Position numbers and translations under genes: made by a program
Source: Melastoma dodecandrum
Taxonomy: Eukaryota; Streptophyta; Magnoliopsida; Myrtales; Melastomataceae
Direction: 5' to 3'
NCBI GenBank assembly: GCA_029817715.1
Contig: JARUPY010000551.1
Span: 124,001 to 188,000, forward strand
Length of the DNA: 64,000 nucleotides
Part shown: positions 59,863-64,000 of the stretch, piece by piece
Numbering within the stretch: the first letter of the stretch is position 1
How the letters are laid out: every line of letters begins with the position of its first letter
Notes under the pieces: generated by a model
What the model was told of the DNA's origin: nothing
Seen by the model: the letters and a program-made list of their open reading frames with translations, nothing else
The model's database searches: none

Positions 59863-62364
59863 ATCCGTTTGGACAAAGAGCACTTCTGGATCGAAGGAGA
59901 GGAGGAAGATGAAGAAAGGAAACACCACCTCACCCCTTAATGATTTCCGTGGTGTTTACTTTGGAGGAGACTCCGAAGTCAATTCCAAAAAATGAATAGT
60001 TGTTTGTATCATGTGGGGTCGTGGGTGAAGTTCCTAAACACAGTCGAATTTTCTTTAATATTGAAAAGAAACATTTAGGAAAGTTTTTATAACACATTAA
60101 TATATGAAATTGTATCTCCTAATTGTACGACTAAAATGTAAATGCATGAAAGCCCGGTATTAACCTGCAAAATACTTTACACGTTAGTCAAATAAGATTA
60201 AGTAGGACTATACTATCGTTTTCTTAACCCTTTTCGCCACTGAACCTTTCCTAAATTCACCGAGTTAATTCATTCTAGACCGTTACCCTTCCTCATCGAG
60301 TTAACTCATGCAAAGAATACTCTCCCAACTTGTGGACACACCTTCGGTGCTCTCATTCCCAACTTCCAAAAGTGTTCTCGAGACTTTCCCGTCTTGCCGA
60401 CCTTTCCATGAATTTATCCCCGTAATTTCCGAACTAAATCCCGTCCGAACGTATTATCTGCAACCCACATTCGTCCCGCCATTCCAGCTCTAATTCAAGA
60501 CCAATTCAACCGGCCATGAAGGCTCCTTCATATGCATTCCAAGACACTAAACCACCACCCGATACTCGTGCCACTGGTACATTCACTCGACCACTCTCGA
60601 ACACGCTGTCACATGTCCTCCCCACTGTGACCGTCACCACCTCACCACCCCATTATATAGGGTTACTTGTTAACACGTTACCAAGGAGGGAAACCTTCAT
60701 CTGACCATCTCCTTCTCACCAACCATCCTTATTAGGACTTCGACCATGAGCATTTCCTACCAATGAACATAACAATTACTCGGAACACTCACTTATCAAT
60801 CATCTCCGATGGTTTGAATGGCTCATTAGCCTAATTTACACAATGACCGAGGTTCCTCCTATCAACCCGAAAGAATACCTCACTGATAATTGAAGACTGA
60901 GGAAAACCGGTCATTCATCATTCGTAAGGGCCGAGAACCCTCCCCTAAGTTCCAAGGGCTGAAATTCCCTTCCCTTCCAACCAACACACCCACAACACTA
61001 CACATGCATCAACAAACTTCCACATGCATGATACATCTAAGGTGATGGACCTTTTTATGGCTAATAAGGAACACAAGAGAGGAGGGAACAAAGGGTTGTA
61101 CCTTGTGCTTGTGTCCCCGCCCAATTCCATCAGCTCCCTCCTCCTTCGCAATACTTCGCCTCGAGGCAACTTTGCTTGAAAATCCGTCTTGGTCGCACCT
61201 CCCTTTCTCCTTCTGTCCCCGGGTGTGAGAAGGTAGTGTCTCCGTATTAATTTCTTCCTTTTCTTCCCCTCCCCTCTCCCCATCAAGATGGAATTGAACT
61301 TTATTTCTTTCCTTTCTCTTCTTCTTGTTCTCCACGTGTGACACAAGTGGGGAATATTATTTCTCCCGAGTCCACCCGTCCCCTCCTCATCTATTCTCGA
61401 GCACAGTCTTCCCACTTGAGAGACTGAAATTGATTCAAGGGCCCAATTTCAATCCTTAGTCAAATGGTCAATTCAAATCAACGGTGGATAATGTCTTCTT
61501 CTTTTTTTTTTCCTCTCTCAAGTGAATTAAAGAAAGGTACTAGGGAATCATCGAAAGATAACCAAATTCTTTTCATTCTCATGTAATTTTTTTCAAGTGT
61601 ACGTTTAATGTTATGGGAGGGAGAAAATTCTCTTATGCCCTCCCACTTCGGGAGTCCTTTCAACGTGGCGCAATCTAGTATTCTCTCCGTACTTAGAATT
61701 TCGATCCGTATGCTTATTCGTTACGCGTCGTCCACGCATTGGTTCTATAAATATGCATTCTAGAGCGTCTGAGAGTTTCCACGTTCACATCTCATTCGTT
61801 CAAATGCTCATGAGTACATATATTTCGTTCCATCGTGTACGTACATTCGCAATACATGTTCGAGCACTCTCAAGGGTCTTATTTGCATATATATCTGTAC
61901 ATATATATATATATATATTTATTTATTTATTTATTTATTTATTTATTGATAAAGGTTCGGGATGTTACAGGGGGTGTATTGCCATTACTATGTCTTTTTA
62001 TCCCATGAGACAACGTTATAACTTAAAAACTAATCATCGTGAATTTTATCTTATTTGTCATTACAATTTTTTTTTTTTAGTTTCGAATCTAAGACATATC
62101 CTTAAAATGAACATCGTGGAAGAGGAGTGTATATTAGTCTTTCATGCAATTACTTGGGAATGATAAAAGAAATACATTTCCCATCCCCTTATTTCCATAA
62201 TAAAACACGACAAAAGCGTGATGATCTCACGTTTGATAGGAGAAAGCTCAAAACGACACACATTTAGAAGGCGAAACGCAATTCTCAGACTGCCAAAAGG
62301 AAACAACCGAAATCCCAATACGTAGAATATACGCCATTTTAGAAGGTGAGGTGACTGCTGCGCT
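59863..62364. other. Intergenic region between the two 7TM genes, possible LTR remnant
   Basis: The part 60230-60960 is C-rich and resembles no gene. At 61744-61752 there is CTATAAATA, followed by a TATA/ATTT repeat (61901-61947) and TAAAGGTTCGGGATGTTACA ending at 61969. That last motif is typical of the 3' end of plant LTRs, but no matching left end was found. No gag or pol frame. Confidence 0.4.
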
Positions 62365-63726
62365 TCAGTTTTCCGGTGACTCGGTGCATTGATCGGTGGT
62401 CGCTCCTTCGTCATCATCCTCGGCCTGCCTCTGCACGTCGTCGATGTTAGCATATTCGAGCCCGTCCTTGGCTTCCGGCCTGAACAAGTACAACATGATC
62501 GCACATAGGGCCAGGTTTGCGGCTTCTTCCATAGCCGTGCTTGTCCTTACGCTGATATTTGCATCGTGTTTGAATAGGAACAGGAGCAAGTAGACGAAGT
62601 GAAGGTAACCCATCCCTGCAATGTAAATCCCCAGGAGCTTCTTCATCTCAGATGACTTGCTCGTCGCCTCCTTCTCGTTGGCCTCCTCTGCCTCCTTCAG
62701 CACCTTGATGCTCCACCATGCCGAAGCCACTACCGGGAGGAAGAACCCTATGTTTGTTAGGACGAACGTCGTGTTCCACTTGTTGAGCTCGTGGATTGAC
62801 CGAGTCCTTTCGTCTCCTGCACAGAAGAGCCCCACGTTCGCGATGATCTGGGCTGCGAGTGTTATCAGGGTCACGATCCTCAGCTTGGGATGCAACACCG
62901 ACTTGGATTTCCATAACCCGACGACTATTAACGCCTCTATGATATAAAACAGGTAGTAGTAGAAGGTTCGGGAAACCAAATCAAAACCAGTTGGAAGGGT
63001 GCCAGAAGCTCTGACCAAGCACTTCTCCACGGCCGCACGTAAGAGATCGAATCCTTTCACCAGGGGGAGAGCGAACATCAAACAGTGGATCCAGAGAACG
63101 GATCTCTTCTTGGCGTTGTTTAGGCGGATCCACATGAATAACAGGGCGAAGTAAGCGAGAGCGAACCACACAAAGACATGTATTAGCTCTTGTTGACCCT
63201 TGGGCAGGTAATTCCTGGAGCCTCCAGGGCCGAGATTGTAGAACTCGGCACGGACAGTCACAGAGACCCGAGGGCCGGAGTAGATGCAGTTCACGAAGAG
63301 AAGTGAGTACTCCCTAGGGATGTGGACCGGGACCGACAACTTGAGGCCCGAACGCTGAGGTGGCGAGAGCTCTGCAAGGGTGACGAGGGTCCGGCCATAG
63401 GGGCTGTTCAGCAGGCACTTGCGGCGGCCATAACGATCGCGAAGGTCACGGGACTGCCAGAGCATGAGCTCTTCCCGCGAGATGAGGACAAGACCGAGGC
63501 GGTAGGAATCACGGGGGGTACCCTGTTGGGAGACGACAGAGAAGGCGGATCCCGATATGGTGACACGGCCGGGTCCGCTGAAGGAGAAATTGTGGAGGGA
63601 GAGGAGGGGACGATCATCGGAAGTTAGGACGAGGGTCTTGGTGTCGGCCGTGGAGGGTGGAAGTAGGGATGAAATGAGGAGGAGGAGGAGGCATAGGGCG
63701 GGGAGGAATGGTTGGATCCCGGCCAT
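62365..63726 (-). CDS. CAND6/7-like seven-transmembrane protein (lung 7TM / GOST family)
   Basis: Plant members of the lung-7TM receptor family were proposed as candidate G-protein-coupled receptors (CAND6, CAND7); related GOST proteins work in Golgi and endosomal trafficking. A single exon encodes 453 aa. Signal peptide MAGIQPFLPALCLLLLLISS is followed by a luminal domain of about 190 residues with a Cys pair (KCLLNSPYG, LLFVNCIYSG). Seven spans follow, the first at LIHVFVWFALAYFALLFMWI and the last at LALCAIMLYLFRPEAK. The tail is acidic and ends TESPEN. An in-frame ATG at 63810 adds 28 residues before the signal peptide; I prefer the inner ATG because the signal peptide then begins the protein and a TATA box sits at the outer ATG. 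Confidence 0.92.
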   Translation of the reverse strand: MAGIQPFLPALCLLLLLISSLLPPSTADTKTLVLTSDDRPLLSLHNFSFSGPGRVTISGSAFSVVSQQGTPRDSYRLGLVLISREELMLWQSRDLRDRYGRRKCLLNSPYGRTLVTLAELSPPQRSGLKLSVPVHIPREYSLLFVNCIYSGPRVSVTVRAEFYNLGPGGSRNYLPKGQQELIHVFVWFALAYFALLFMWIRLNNAKKRSVLWIHCLMFALPLVKGFDLLRAAVEKCLVRASGTLPTGFDLVSRTFYYYLFYIIEALIVVGLWKSKSVLHPKLRIVTLITLAAQIIANVGLFCAGDERTRSIHELNKWNTTFVLTNIGFFLPVVASAWWSIKVLKEAEEANEKEATSKSSEMKKLLGIYIAGMGYLHFVYLLLFLFKHDANISVRTSTAMEEAANLALCAIMLYLFRPEAKDGLEYANIDDVQRQAEDDDEGATTDQCTESPEN

Positions 63727-63808
63727 GTCTTTGTGATTGTTATATAGAGAAGAGAGAAAGGCTCCGAGAGCGAGAGAGTGAGTCTTATAAGGAAAGAGGT
63801 GGACGGTC

Positions 63809-63818
63809 ATATATAATT
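63809..63818 (-). promoter_or_regulatory. TATA box of the CAND-like gene
   Basis: The minus strand reads TAATTATATATG about 85 nt upstream of the chosen start. It ends at the ATG at 63808-63810, so that codon is probably not transcribed. Confidence 0.45.
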
Positions 63819-63897
63819 AAAATGTTGAATCATTTTAATGCGTTTTAGAGAAAGTATTCACTAAACCGGTGAAAGAGATCACGCCCCGTTGGAGTCG

Positions 63898-63918
63898 TGT
63901 GTGTGTGTGTGTGTGTGA
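63898..63918 (+). repeat. (GT)n microsatellite
   Basis: About ten GT units run uninterrupted from 63898 to 63918 in the promoter of the CAND-like gene. Nothing else is recognised between 63819 and 64000. Confidence 0.8.
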
Positions 63919-64000
63919 GTTGGGGAGGGAGGGGTTAAGTTAAAGAAGACGGACAGTTCAATGTCAATGCAACAAGAAAGTAGACCAGCCAGGGGCTTTG

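Noticed and set aside
59583..59933. Serine-rich 116-codon minus frame inside the 7TM gene
   Set aside because: Out-of-frame shadow of the 7TM coding sequence with biased composition.
63808..63810. Upstream in-frame ATG for the CAND-like gene
   Set aside because: Adjacent to the TATA box; the inner ATG starts directly with the signal peptide.
1..64000. tRNA, rRNA or snoRNA genes
   Set aside because: I scanned by eye for tRNA A/B boxes and found none convincing; a covariance search would be needed to exclude them.

Overview
This is nuclear DNA of a flowering plant. The genes are split by many GT-AG introns, the spacers are AT-rich, and every recognisable protein is a plant family (SGR6, LOS4, TRM/DUF4378, NaKR, CAND 7TM, Ole e 1, a plant-only 104-aa protein). 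Nothing bacterial or organellar was seen. The species cannot be fixed from sequence alone; the intron and spacer composition looks dicot-like, which is a weak inference.

Layout. 1-5.1 kb: AT-rich spacer. 5.3-29.2 kb (+): one very large gene of 51 coding exons, the HEAT-repeat protein SHOOT GRAVITROPISM 6 (MROH1-like). I rebuilt it exon by exon as an unbroken 1719-aa frame. Its introns hold inverted-repeat (foldback) elements, non-LTR retrotransposon tails and simple repeats. 32.0-33.4 kb (-): 2-oxoglutarate/Fe(II) dioxygenase, 3 exons. 34.1-34.6 kb: a third foldback element. 35.4-36.0 kb (-): secreted Ole e 1-like protein. 36.7-40.4 kb (-): DEAD-box mRNA-export helicase LOS4, 8 exons. It is head-to-head with an A1 aspartic protease at 41.2-43.4 kb (+, 9 exons). 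45.2-45.6 kb (+): small plant-specific protein of the TIGR01589 type, followed at 47.6-48.0 kb by a decayed tandem copy. 52.4-57.1 kb (+): TRM/LONGIFOLIA-type DUF4378 protein, tail-to-tail with a NaKR-type HMA protein at 57.4-58.3 kb (-). 59.2-59.9 kb and 62.4-63.7 kb (-): a tandem pair of CAND-type seven-transmembrane genes, of which only the second keeps the extracellular domain.

The genes form no operon or pathway cluster. They are independent plant genes with functions in vacuole/gravitropism, mRNA export, secretion, cytoskeleton organisation and membrane signalling.

The most unusual signal is a family of three dispersed foldback elements (11.49-12.12, 13.94-14.28 and 34.11-34.59 kb). 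They share terminal and subterminal sequence, but each is filled with its own short palindromic repeat. Exon borders were placed by eye from GT-AG sites, reading frame and remembered homologue sequence; no alignment or transcript data were available.
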